Of a stretch of 64,000 nucleotides of DNA, positions 1 to 9,316 are shown piece after piece (within the stretch, counting starts at the first letter, position 1; every line of letters starts with the position of its first letter). This DNA is from Neoceratodus forsteri (taxonomy: Eukaryota; Chordata; Ceratodontiformes; Ceratodontidae), in contig CM057456.1 of assembly GCA_016271365.2 (NCBI GenBank), positions 661,815,501 through 661,879,500 of the forward strand, written 5' to 3'. Both the position numbers and the translations under genes were made by a program. The notes beneath the pieces were generated by a model that saw only the letters and a list, made by a program, of their open reading frames with translations, did not search any database and was not told the origin of the DNA.

Positions 1-766
1 GCGGTCTTCTGCTCCGGGGTAGCAGTGTCAGTCCCCTGGCCGACATCTTAGGACTAATGACGACGCCTGGCGGCGTGGGTGTCTAGCCGGTGTCGTCGGG
101 CTCCTGTGAGCGAAGATTTAGAGTGCTTAGCTGATGTCGGTGGTGAGCTAACGCCAGGTCCGACGTCCGCTTGAGGGACGTCAGGTCCTTAGTTTTCCTG
201 GGCGCGGATCAGGACCTTGGGGTGGTTGGAGACTGACCTGCAGTCGGTGTCCGCGAGTGGAGGATGAAGATTTGTGGCGCTCACCCGACTCTGAAGAGGC
301 CTTGGAGGATGCTGAAGAAGCACAGGGCTTCAAAGTCTTCAGAGGCTGGAGCAATGAAGAACCGCTGGAAGACCTGACCTGGACCGGGGGAGGTTGTGAC
401 CGAGCCCTGAAGGGAGAGCGGTCCGATCTAGAGCCGGAGCTTCGGGAGTCAGAGGCCCGTGTAGGAGACCTAGACCTCGCCTTCTCCCAGTGCTTGTCCC
501 GGTGTTTGTGGGATTTAGTTGAAGATTCTCCCGGGAGGAAGGTTCCTGGTCCATACCTTTCAGCTTTTCTTCCAAAAGAAATGCTTGAAGTGCCTTCTGA
601 CGGTGGATCCTGGTGTGGCTATTAAAACCCTGGCAAAGGAGCAGGCCTTGGTGTCGTGGTCGGGCCTAGGCAATGCCGCAGGGATGAATGGGGATCCTTG
701 AAGGGATCTATTTGCCACAGGCACACTTTGAAAGGTGACCCTCCAGAGATGGAGTTGGAGAGCACA
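1..766 (-). pseudogene. DIRS-C Gag-like ORF1, N-terminal part, broken
   Basis: The minus-strand reading starts at an ATG at 766 and encodes the structural Gag-like protein expected to package the RNA. The family hallmarks, a Cys-rich N terminus followed by a Ser/Arg-rich tract, are recognisable, but small indels shift the frame repeatedly. The longest in-frame minus-strand run (339-575) keeps only part of the tract. A plus-strand frame at 257-625 is a shadow. The better copy is at 59610-60308. Start chosen by alignment with that copy and with DIRS-A. Not functional as read, though several breaks may be base-call deletions. Confidence 0.7.
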
Positions 767-864
767 TCAGTTGAGCAGAGCCAAAAAGGTTGAAATTATT
801 CATAGTTCAGTAGTGGGTAAATGCGCTAGAAAGGAGACCAGAGGCCGATGCTGGCGAGTCGACA

Positions 865-1038
865 GCGGGAAAAGAACTGAGGATTATTGGGGGACCACCT
901 CCTTATGTACTACGCCTGACGTCGGAGGCGGTCCCCGCTGAATACTGCTAGCTAGAAAATTTCTGTGGGGTCCTTGCGCCTGCCGGCTTCAGTCCTAATG
1001 GTTTAACCTGCTGCAAGAGCTGCTTCTCGAAGTAAGAT
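865..1038 (-). repeat. DIRS-C left inverted terminal repeat (left copy)
   Basis: The complement starts ATCTTACTTCGAG, continues with CTCTTGCAGCAGG, and includes the family-wide TTCTAGCTAGC motif, a GC-rich hairpin-like block and a TATA-like TACATAAGG. It ends at CAGTTCTTTTCCCGC. The same order of motifs appears in the DIRS-A and DIRS-B terminal repeats, which defines its extent. Confidence 0.8.
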
Positions 1039-1044
1039 TGTAAA

Positions 1045-1810
1045 TTATGTACCCACCATAATTCTTGATCTTCTTGGATGAAGTCATCACTCATTCACAA
1101 TAATGGGGCTATGCAGGAGGAGCTAGGACTGAGTGTGAGACAAAAATCTTAGAGAGGGCTGGCGCCGAGGTAGGACCGCGCATGAGTGGCGCCGCAAGAC
1201 TGGCTCACGCTGTATAGGCTACCTTGACGTCGACCCTCGAACCACCTCAGTCCCTTTTTACAGAGGAGGCACAGCCCTTTTGTACGCTTCACAAAGGTGT
1301 GCACAGAACTCAAAGCAGCTGCACTGCAGATGTCTGCAATGGGTCTGTTCCATATTTCTGCCAGAGATGGCGAGACTGCCTTCTAGCTCGACCTGTGCCA
1401 TTGTGTAGCAATGGTGGAGACATGCTACCAGCCACACCGAAATACACCTAATGGTAACAGGCTGACCCAGCTGGGCCATGCTGAAAGAGACAAACAGTTG
1501 CTTGGATTTGCAGATCTATTTCGTTCTATTGATGCAGAACAGCAAAACTGTTAACATCCAGAGAATGTAGGGTATGTTCCCCTTCATTCTGGAAGTTCTC
1601 AAAGTAGGTCGGAAGTACCAAGGGCTGGTTCAGGTGGAATTCCGAGACTACTTTTGGAAAAAATTTAAGGAAAGTTCTGAGAACTACCTTGTGAAATACT
1701 GTATACAGAAGATCTGTGACCAGGACATGTATTTCGGACACTCCGAGCGGATGTAATGGCAATGAGGAAGGCAGCCTTCCAGGCCAGGGACTTCAACTCA
1801 CAGGTTGCTA
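1045..1810 (-). pseudogene. DIRS-E tyrosine recombinase, C-terminal fragment
   Basis: Minus-strand translation matches the catalytic domain of the neighbouring DIRS recombinases in order: the helix preceding the first catalytic Arg (CELKSLAWKAAFLIAITS, near 1750-1790), the KFFPKVVSEF..LNQ segment (about 1600-1670), and the C-terminal ADIC..A..SSVHTFVK stretch (1280-1340). The rest of the element is absent. The fragment is bounded by SINE-1 on one side and by the DIRS-C terminus on the other. Several frameshifts and the disturbed Tyr region (HTFVK followed by a shifted frame) show it is dead. A short, differently mutated block near 1733-1755 does not match the mirror copy well. Confidence 0.75.
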
Positions 1811-1846
1811 GAGGCTCGAAAGGTTTATGAGTGAGTAAGTCTAGTA

Positions 1847-2102
1847 TCAGTGGCTCAGCAGTAGCACACTCACCTCTGAGGCTGGGAGATCAGAAGGCTG
1901 TGGGTTCTATCCCCATACCAGGCACTTGGGTTAATATCCCAATACTGACACTGCAGTGCAGCATGAGGGCGGTGGCTGCACTCCTGATGTGCCGTCTTTT
2001 GGATGAGATGTTAAACTGAGGTCCCGTCTGCCTGTTCTGGTGGTTGTTCAGGCGTACGTTAAAGATCCCAAGGCACGTCTCGAAAAGAGTAAGGGAATTT
2101 TC
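1847..2102 (+). mobile_element. SINE-1, tRNA-headed SINE
   Basis: The 5' head TCAGTGGCTCAGCAGTAGC resembles a tRNA A box, and GGGTTCTATCCC about 45 bp later resembles a B box. A body shared with SINE-3 follows (TTGGGTTAATATCCCA, GATGAGATGTTAAAC, TTAAAGATCCCA, AAGAGTAAGGGAATTT). Such heads carry an internal RNA polymerase III promoter, and mobility depends on a partner LINE. This copy stops at the AAGGGAATTT block and lacks the longer 3' tail of SINE-3. It lies directly beside the DIRS-E fragment. Family name not recognised with certainty. Confidence 0.75.
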
Positions 2103-2429
2103 ATTATAGCTGGACTTCATTACACAAAAGAAATTACAATACACACATTGTTCTTACAATAAATTCAAATATCCATCTCATATAATTATTAGTATTACTA
2201 CTGTACTTTGTTTTTTAATTCAACCAAACTGAACAATTCAACCATAAATGCTGTGCTTTTTCTACCGAAACTCTATTTACATCAGCTTTCTGCACACTTT
2301 GTAATGACAATGTTATATTATTCAGGAGCTTCTGGTAGGTAACCAGTCTTTGTTGCATTACTAACATGCATCTTGACGGCCAGAGATAATGTTTAACTAG
2401 TGCAAAAGTTATATATACTGTATCACCAT
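2103..2429. other. AT-rich interval, no gene seen
   Basis: About 330 bp of AT-rich sequence between SINE-1 and the CR1-a 3' end. No coding potential, no tRNA-like structure and no clear repeat was recognised. It is duplicated at 57951-58278, so it is part of the palindrome. It may be older unique DNA or the decayed tail of the neighbouring elements. Confidence 0.6.
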
Positions 2430-3945
2430 ACTAACATACTATTTGCCAGCAGATTAGGCCTTACGGTCTATCGAGTCTGCTTGAACCTGAGATCCTTAGT
2501 TGGGTGCTGAGGCCCTCCCATCCCTTGTGCTCCAGAAACCCCTATCCATCCCTACCCCCCTGGGACAGGCCATCATCTGATACATCCTCTTTCTGTGTCT
2601 GTCCCACCCTCTCTTGAAGCCCTCCACTGTGGATCTCTGAACCAGCTCGTCAGGCAGTGCATTCCAAGGGTCCACCACCCTCTCAGTGAAAAACCTCCTC
2701 CTCTTTCCCCTCACCCTTCCACCTTCCAACTTCAAACCATGCCCTCTGGTGATACCTCCCTGCTTTAGTCTAAAGATCCCCTCCGTGTTTACCCTATTTA
2801 TTCCCTTGAGGTACTTGAATACCTCAATCATGTCCCCCTGTCTCTCCTCTCCTCCAATGAAAACAGGCAGAGCTCCTCAAGTCTGTCCTCATATGTCAAA
2901 TCCCCTAGCCCTCGTATCATCTTAGTTGCCCTCCTCTGTACCCTCTCCAGGAGCTGTATGTCCCTCTTCAAGTGTGGTCTCCAGTACTGTACACAGTACT
3001 CAAGGTGTGGTCTAACCAGTCCATTGTACAGTGGCAGAATCACTTCCTTGCTCCTAGAGGTGATTCCCCTTACGATGCATCCCAACATCCTGTTTGCCTT
3101 GATAGCCGCTCTCCTGCACTGCTCAAAGTTATTCATACATGCATCCACCATGACCCATAGGTCTTTTTCCCCTATTGAGGCCTCCAGCGCCTCCCCTCCC
3201 AGGGTGTACCTGTGTTTGGGTTTCCCCGACCCAGATGCAACACCTTGCACTTGGTGATATTGAAATTTAATTTCCATGTGTGAGCCCAGCTTTCCAGGGT
3301 GTCCAGGTCCCTTGCAGGGCCAACCTCCCTCTTCTCCCTCAACTACTGCTCCATCTTGAGTCATCCACGAAGAGACTCATTTCACACTCTATACCCTCCC
3401 TGATGTCCGATATGTATGCAGTAAACAGGATCAGACCCAGGACCCGGCCCTGCGGTGCCCACTACCAACCTCTCTGGGTTAGGGAGCTCCCCACAGACCA
3501 CTACTCTCTGGGTGCGTCCAGCTAGCCAGTTTTCAATCCATCTGACCATCAAAGGGCCTACTCCTAACCCCATCAGTTTCTCCACCAGACCATTGTGGGG
3601 ACAGAGCCAACCCTTGCTGAAGTCCAGGAATAATACATCCACAGGCTTTCCCTGTCCAGTTCTGATGTTACCCATTCGTAGAACTCCACAAGATTGGTTT
3701 GACATGACCTACCTGGCACAAACCCATGTTGCCAACTATCCAGACCTCCCACCTCCTCCAAGTACACCCCCAATCTTCCTTTAGTATACTCTCCATTAAT
3801 TTTCCCATCACGAGGTCAAACTGATGGGTCTATAGTTACCTGGTACTTCCTCAACCCCCCTTATGGACTGGCACCATGTGCCTCTCGCCAATCCTAAAGG
3901 TCCCTCCCTGTCTCAAGTGACCTGTTGAAGAGCCCCATGATACTT
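2430..3945 (-). pseudogene. CR1-a LINE reverse transcriptase, 5'-truncated (left copy)
   Basis: This is the C-terminal two thirds of a CR1-like reverse transcriptase on the minus strand, followed by a short 3' UTR ending near 2430. Recognisable pieces are YRPISLTS (around 3830), LFLDFSKG/A (motif A, about 3630), the FVDDSKM catalytic box (about 3358-3371), and the conserved CR1 tail (SLEERRDRG, FRLKQGG, VVDPWNALPDELV) near 2500-2880. Minus-strand frames cover 2496-2831, 2828-3364 and 3382-3705, so frameshifts separate the blocks. The endonuclease domain is missing, which is normal for a 5'-truncated LINE insert. The 5' boundary abuts the 3' end of the Tx1-like LINE. Confidence 0.85.
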
Positions 3946-5756
3946 ATTAAACCTATTTTTGTCTGGTCCATACATAATTTCTAGGTATGAAGGGTTCCAA
4001 TTGATTTTCAGATCAGGCTTGCATGAGTAAGTCCAAAAGGAGTTGCGTGGGGGCACCTAAAATGGGTGTTCCTGTTTCCAATACTAATAGACAGGTCAGT
4101 CTGGGGCAATACCTTTCTGCCAGCTGCTTATGTCTATTATTCTCCTTTACTCCTAGTCTGCCATAAATGCTGAGCCAGACACAATCCCAGACATAGGATG
4201 GAAGTCTAGGATTAGACAATTGTTTTAACACTCAGATTTGCTTGGTACTTGTACAACCTGGGAATTCTACAACTGATGTCTTCTCACTCGTTAATATTGC
4301 TCTATATAGATGCCCTTTCTGTCCATGGTTAATAACTGTACTGGAGTAATCTGCCACCTCACCATCTGCTTAATGCAGTCTTTCCCGTACCCCGGCGTTC
4401 TTGTGGGAATAGACCTTATCTTCCTACTTCCCATGTGGCCTACAAGGGTCCAACCATTTCAAAATCAGGGTGCCCACACCTTCATGTTAGGGCATAGTGC
4501 TGGGCGTATAAGTCACAGACTGTAGAAAGCGGCGATGGGGTGCATCATTCCTACCGCCCCCTGCACTGGTAAGTATATAAATTCCCCTTAATGGGATTTA
4601 GCGGGAACTCAAAAGGCTTGAAAGAACACCCCATATAAGCTAGTGAAAATGGACTGGGGGAGAGAAATATATAACTAATGTCACGGAAACTGAGGGACCA
4701 ATAATGTTTTATTAAGAGGACTCAACTTTTCCTAGATAATCGTTGCCCTTTCCAACTGTTCACAAGCCTATTCGCCTGCTCAGTTTTAACCGACCAATTC
4801 AATAAAGCCATACTCCTTGGACCAACCTGAACCCCTAGTATAGAAATGGGGTCCAAAGTTATATTAATCCCAGTCCACCTACCTGTCAGTGGTAATGGGA
4901 TATTACCTTAAGTTACTCCCTTGCTTTTCCCAAAATTGATTTTAGATCCAGACAGACAAGAGAACTGTAATAGCACAACTATTAATGCCATCGCTAAAGA
5001 AATACCAGAGAGAACCACCGCCAAATCATCAGCATAGGTCAATATTTTGACTTGAAGAGAGTCAACAAGAAATATGCCCACCAGATTAGTATCTGTCCAT
5101 ATTAATCTAATTAAAACATCTATTCCAAAAGCGTATAGAAGGGGGCTCAGGGGATACACTTGCTTGACACCCCTGCAAAATGTCACCTTCCTCCCAAACC
5201 AGCCATTTACATTAGGCCAGAGAAAGGAGGCAGCATACATCCTTCTAACCCAGTTAACAAAGGTACCTGGAATTCCAACCCTAGTAGTGTTGAGAATAAA
5301 AAGTGATGGGACAGCCTGTCAAAGGCTTTTTCCTGATCCAAACTTAACACATAACCTACATCTCCTTCCAAATTCCCTGTATAGAAAGTTTCTCGTAGTA
5401 TAGCCAAGTTGTCCTGTTGCTTCCTATTCTGAATAGCACATGTTTGGAAAGGGCTATTCAGAAGGTGGGGTACTTTATTCAATCGTGCCAATAGTATTTT
5501 ACTTAAGATTTTTAAGTCAGAATTTAATAGGCTTAAAGGTCTCCAATTCCCAATGTCTTTCCTTGCACCTTTCTTGTGAATGAGCACTAATATAGTCCAT
5601 CACGGAGGATGAATATGTAGAAGTCTACAGCGTATGATTATATAGAATCACTAATGCAGGTGCAAGACTATCCATGAATGTTCTATAAAACCCTGTTCCC
5701 AAGCCATCAAATCCTGGAGCTGTATTTGTTGACAAGTGTGACATAGCATCCTTAAA
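3946..5756 (-). pseudogene. Tx1/L1-like LINE reverse transcriptase and C-terminal domain (left copy)
   Basis: Minus-strand translation gives, in order, AMSHLSTNTAPGFDGLG (start of RT, near 5700), IGNWRPLSLLNSDLKI (about 5530), LDQEKAFDRL (motif A, about 5310), GVKQVYPLSPLLYAF (motif B, about 5130), the catalytic YADD at 5025-5036, and a C-terminal zinc-knuckle-like region (EHLFL.CPYANSFW) near 4030-4070. This is the L1/Tx1 order. Stops and frameshifts are present throughout. The 5' side is cut by DIRS-B at 5757 and the sequence resumes at 12066. Mirror copy at 54617-56427. Confidence 0.85.
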
Positions 5757-5981
5757 AGTACAGTTACTAAGAACTTACAGAACAGTAGATCTTCAAGAGG
5801 CTCTTGCAGTAGGTAATTACAATATAGGACTGATGCCGCAGGTGGCAGGACCCCACAGAATAATTTCTAGCTAGCAGTCCCTGGCAGAGGACACCGCCCC
5901 CACGTCAGGTGATTGGCATCAGGAGGCGATCCGGTATAAAGGGGCGGTCCCGGACGCCCGCCTTCCAGTTCTTTCCCGCCG
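5757..5981 (-). repeat. DIRS-B right inverted terminal repeat (left copy)
   Basis: On the plus strand this reads GTACAGTTACTAAG, CAGTAGATCTTC, CTCTTGCAGTAGGTAATTAC, then the TTCTAGCTAGC motif, a GC-rich block, a TATA-like GGTATAAAGG (5933-5942) and CCAGTTCTTTCCCGCC. It is inverted relative to 11872-12065. The outer roughly 40 bp (GTACAG to GATCTTC) is specific to this end. Confidence 0.85.
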
Positions 5982-6071
5982 CAGGCCAAAAGAGGCCGGA
6001 CGAGAGAGAAGCAGATACTTCCATAAATGGAAAAGCAGCTGAAAAAGCCTAGGGGGATGGAGGGCGGGAAG

Positions 6072-6187
6072 GTATTACCTACTGCAAGAGCCTCTCTCGA
6101 AGATCTACTGTTACGGTAAGTTCTTACATAACTGTGCTATCTTACTTCGAGAGGGCTCTTGCAGTAGGTAATTACATATAGTACTGA
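6072..6187 (-). repeat. DIRS-B internal complementary region (left copy)
   Basis: This 116-bp segment consists of the complement of the right terminus (GTATTACCTACTGCAAGAG through ACTGTGC) joined head to head to the complement of the left terminus (ATCTTACTTCGAGAGGG through AATTACATATAG). In the accepted DIRS replication model such a segment templates the joining of the ends into a circle. It lies between the recombinase stop and the right terminal repeat, as expected. Confidence 0.85.
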
Positions 6188-6252
6188 ATCCCAAGCAGTC
6201 TGGAACAAAGAAAGGCACGGGAGGAGGAAAACTACTCCAAAAGTAATTCTAG

Positions 6253-7288
6253 CCATGCAAGCCTCAAGATAGGAGGCCTTGCAAACAACTAACCGAAGCC
6301 TGCTCTCACGGCGAGGCAATATCCAAACTGTAGTGTTTGTAAGGTATGGACGGAAGTCGAGTGGTGGCAGTACATATGTCTGCCGCAGACACATTCTTGA
6401 AAGCAAGCATGGGAGGCAGCTACTCCTCTTGTGGAGTGGCCTCTTACTTGACACAGGAGGTCTTGTGATATTTGTCATAACAGAAAGTGGTGCAATGTGC
6501 CAACCACTTAAGACAGGCATTGCTTGGAAACAGCATTGCCTTCCCTTTTTCGAGCAAAAGAGACGAACAACTGATCAGTCTTTTTGAGATCCTTCGTCCT
6601 GTTGGCGTAGTATCTCAGAATCTGGTGAACATCCATAGTATGGCGTAAATATTCCCCTTGATTAGAGTACTGCGTGAAAAAGGCAGGTAGCTCTATGGAC
6701 TGATTTAAGGTAGACTCTGCTACTAGTTTAGGTGAAACCTGGGATTCGTGCAAGAGCAACTCATTCCTTGTGAAAAATCAAGTAGGGGAGTTTAACATCA
6801 GGGCCTGGAGCTCGGAGATTCTTGAGCGAGTAATAGCCACCAAGAGAGCATCTTCCACAAAGAAATTTCAAATCTGAAGCTGCAGGTTGAGAGGAAGGGT
6901 AAGTTTCTCGGAACAAAATTCAAGTCCCAGGGGGGCAGGAGTACGGATGGGGGCCTCAGATGGAGAACCCCTCTGAGAAAAGTCTTGGAGACCTCTAGTT
7001 GAGCAAAGCCTTGTTTGAAGGGAACATGATAGGCGAAAGGCGCCATGTGTACCTTCAAAGAGGAATGGCTGAGACCCAGGTCGAACAGATGGTGTAGATA
7101 CTCCAGCAGAAGCCCCGCTGAATAGGAGAAAGGTTCCGCGTTCTTGGAAGCGGCCCAGATAGTGAAATCTTTTCCACTTCATGGAATAAGTGGATCTGGT
7201 GGAGGGTTTTTTGGCCTCCACTAAAATCTCCACCACTTTGGGAGACACTCCAAAACGGGATTGGGCTAGGTCTGCAGGAGCCATGCAT
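6253..7288 (-). pseudogene. DIRS-B tyrosine recombinase (left copy)
   Basis: This is the site-specific recombinase that would integrate the circular DNA form. Minus-strand frames show the N-terminal SAM-like domain (VEILVEAKKPSTRSTYSMKW, near 7230), the core leading to the first catalytic Arg, and the C-terminal end near 6255 with HSTRG and HTFTKHY counterparts. Indels split it into frames at 6868-7284, 6508-6759 and 6137-6520, so this copy is broken where the mirror copy (53089-54118) reads better. Confidence 0.8.
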
Positions 7289-7289
7289 G

Positions 7290-8180
7290 CAGTTGAAGGG
7301 ATTTGAGGCCTGGATGGACCAGGGTCCCCTGATCCTGGGTCAACAAACCTCGAGACAGAGAAGAGAAGAGGAGGATCCTCTGAATATTGTTGTAGAACAG
7401 AGAACCAGATTTGCCTGAGCCAGAAGGAGCGATCAGAATCATTCTCGCTCCTTCAAAGCTAGTTTCTGCAAGACTCGTGGGATAAGAGGAATTGGGGGAA
7501 AGGCACAGACGAATCTGTCCTTCCAGTCTAGAGAGAAAGCATCGCTCCAGAAAGTGCCTCGCTCTGGAACAAGCAAGCAGAAGGTGGGAAGTTTTGCGTT
7601 TAGGGGGGATGCGAACAGGTCGACCTGTGGTGTTCCCCAGAGATTGAAGATATTATCTAGGACCCCTTGGTCCAGTTCCCACTCATGAGTCATAGCAGAA
7701 GAGAGACTTGGCTTGTCTGCCAGGGTGTTGTCAACTCCTGGAACGTGAATCACCGTGAGGTGAAGGTTGTGTGTTGCCCAATCCCAAACCCTCATTGCCT
7801 CCTGCATAGAGGTAGGACTGAATCCTACCTGCTTGTTGATGTACCACCACGCACATGCTGTCCATCTGGACTGAGCCAGGTGGCTGGGAAGGATGTACTG
7901 ATGAAAGGCTTGGAGGCGTACAGCACTGTCGAAGCTTGAGCACACTGATGTGGAGAGCTTGTTCTAGCCTGGACCAAGAGCCCTGGGTCCAATGAGGGGC
8001 CTAGATGGGCTCCCCAACCTTTGCCTGAGGTGTCTGTGGTTGGAGTCTGGGAGGGAGAGGATGAAAGAAGAACCCCTGAAACTGATCTTCTCGAGACCTT
8101 CCACCATTGTGAAGTCTCGCATCATCGGCGAGGAGATCAGAACTGAGTGATCTGGGTTGTCCACTAGCTGATCCACTGAG
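7290..8180 (-). pseudogene. DIRS-B RNase H and methyltransferase-like region (left copy)
   Basis: Minus-strand frames carry the RNase H core (TDTSGKGWG near 8040, MLKLRQ near 7930, QMDSMCV near 7870, VPGVDNTLADK near 7725) and the downstream block VDLFASPLNAKLPTFC ... DAFSLDWKD ... FPPIPLIPRVL (7450-7620). The latter corresponds to the Dam-like methyltransferase region described in DIRS polyproteins. The position of the RNase H catalytic Glu is Lys, as in the mirror copy. Two frameshifts lie in the RNase H part. Confidence 0.75.
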
Positions 8181-8189
8181 GCGTAGCAG

Positions 8190-9140
8190 TCTACTGAGAG
8201 ATCCTCATGTGGAGTCGAGCACAGGGACCGTCAGGATAGCAGCCACCATGAGTCGAGGCGAAGGATGCGACCTCGCCGAGACCATCCTGCAGTTGGACAA
8301 CAGACTTATCTGGGTCTGAAGGGAGGTCACCCTGTCTGGAGGCAGGAAGGCCTTGCCCAGGTCGTATCGAGGATCGCCCCAATAAACTGTAGCCTCTGGG
8401 ATGGGTCCAGATGAGACTTGGAATGGTTGATGGTAATTCCCCAGGCAGGCAAAACCTGCTGGGTAAGGAGAGGATGCAGGAGTTCTCCTGGGCCGAGGCC
8501 ACCAGGAGCCAGTGCGTCCAGGTGAGGAAAACCTGTACTCCCTTGATGCGCGGGTGGGCTGCCACTGCCAGGCATTTGGTAAATACTCGGGGGGCCAAGG
8601 ATAGACCAAACGGGAGTGCCTTGAACTGGTAGTGTTCCCCCGGAGCACAAGAAAGTATTTGCGATGAGATGGGCAAATGGGAATGTGCAGATAAGCATCC
8701 TGCATATCCAGAGCACAAAGCCATTGACCCGGCTGGAGAGGGGCAGAAGGCTCTGCAAAGAGAGCATCCTGAACCTTTTGTACTCTACATAAAGATTCAG
8801 GGAACTGAGATCTAAAAATCTGTCTGAGATCTCCTGTCTTCTTTGGGACCAGGAAGAAATGGGAATAGTAACCCGTGCCCTGAAGATGAAGGGGGACAGG
8901 CTCTATCCCTTGCTTCAGCAGAAGAGCTAAGATTTCCTCCTGGACCAAAGGAAGACGTTCCCGTGAATATGACGACTTCAGAGGGGGGGTGGCAGGGTGG
9001 TTTCTGAAGAAACTCTATGGAGTGTCCTGCTATGAGCTGGAGCACCCAAGAATCCGTGGTTATCCTTTCCCATCCGGAAGGTGGAGGAAAACCTCACTCC
9101 AACCGGTTCCTATGGGAGTCCGGAGGCAGTGGGAGAGGAA
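8190..9140 (-). pseudogene. DIRS-B reverse transcriptase (left copy)
   Basis: This is the minus-strand RT of the DIRS type. GYYSHFFLVPKKTGDLRQI lies near 8850 and ALDMQDAYLHIPI (motif A) near 8700, and the VFTKCLAV helix follows. The usual YLDD box is replaced by HLDA in one frame and lost in another (about 8515-8545), so polymerase activity is not expected. The longest minus-strand frame covers 8205-8948. Confidence 0.8.
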
Positions 9141-9316
9141 AGGAGTCAGGTGGTGTGGGGCAGCGCCACAGCTGAAGCTTGCCCGCTGTTTTTAGGCGGG
9201 GGTGGCTTAGCAGCGAGGCCCAACGTTTTGTGGCCCGCCTTCCCTGGGGTTTCGCCTTTGGCCGATTCCGCCTGTGAAAGGGACAGCGCTGCTGCTCATG
9301 GGGACAGTACATGGAA

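Larger units (their letters stand above)
1..1038 (-). mobile_element. DIRS-C retrotransposon, 5' end (left copy)
   Basis: This is the start of a DIRS-type retrotransposon on the minus strand, cut by the window edge. Its terminus is at 1038, where the complement reads ATCTTACTTCGAG as in the other DIRS copies. It contains the terminal repeat (865-1038), a leader and the N-terminal part of a Gag-like frame. It is the mirror of 59339-60390. Relative to that copy it shows many small deletions in GC-rich runs. DIRS elements move through a circular intermediate using a tyrosine recombinase instead of an integrase. Only the non-enzymatic part is visible here. Confidence 0.85.

Noticed and set aside
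257..625. The plus-strand 122-codon acidic frame in the left DIRS-C region
   Set aside because: It is antisense to the DIRS-C Gag frame, whose Ser/Arg-rich coding yields Glu/Asp-rich text on the other strand. The same antisense frame appears at 59792-60214.
8205..8948. Endogenous retrovirus pol
   Set aside because: The RT motifs (ALDMQDAYLHI, VFTKC, YLDD-type) and the downstream tyrosine recombinase are DIRS-specific. There is no integrase, protease, envelope or direct LTR.
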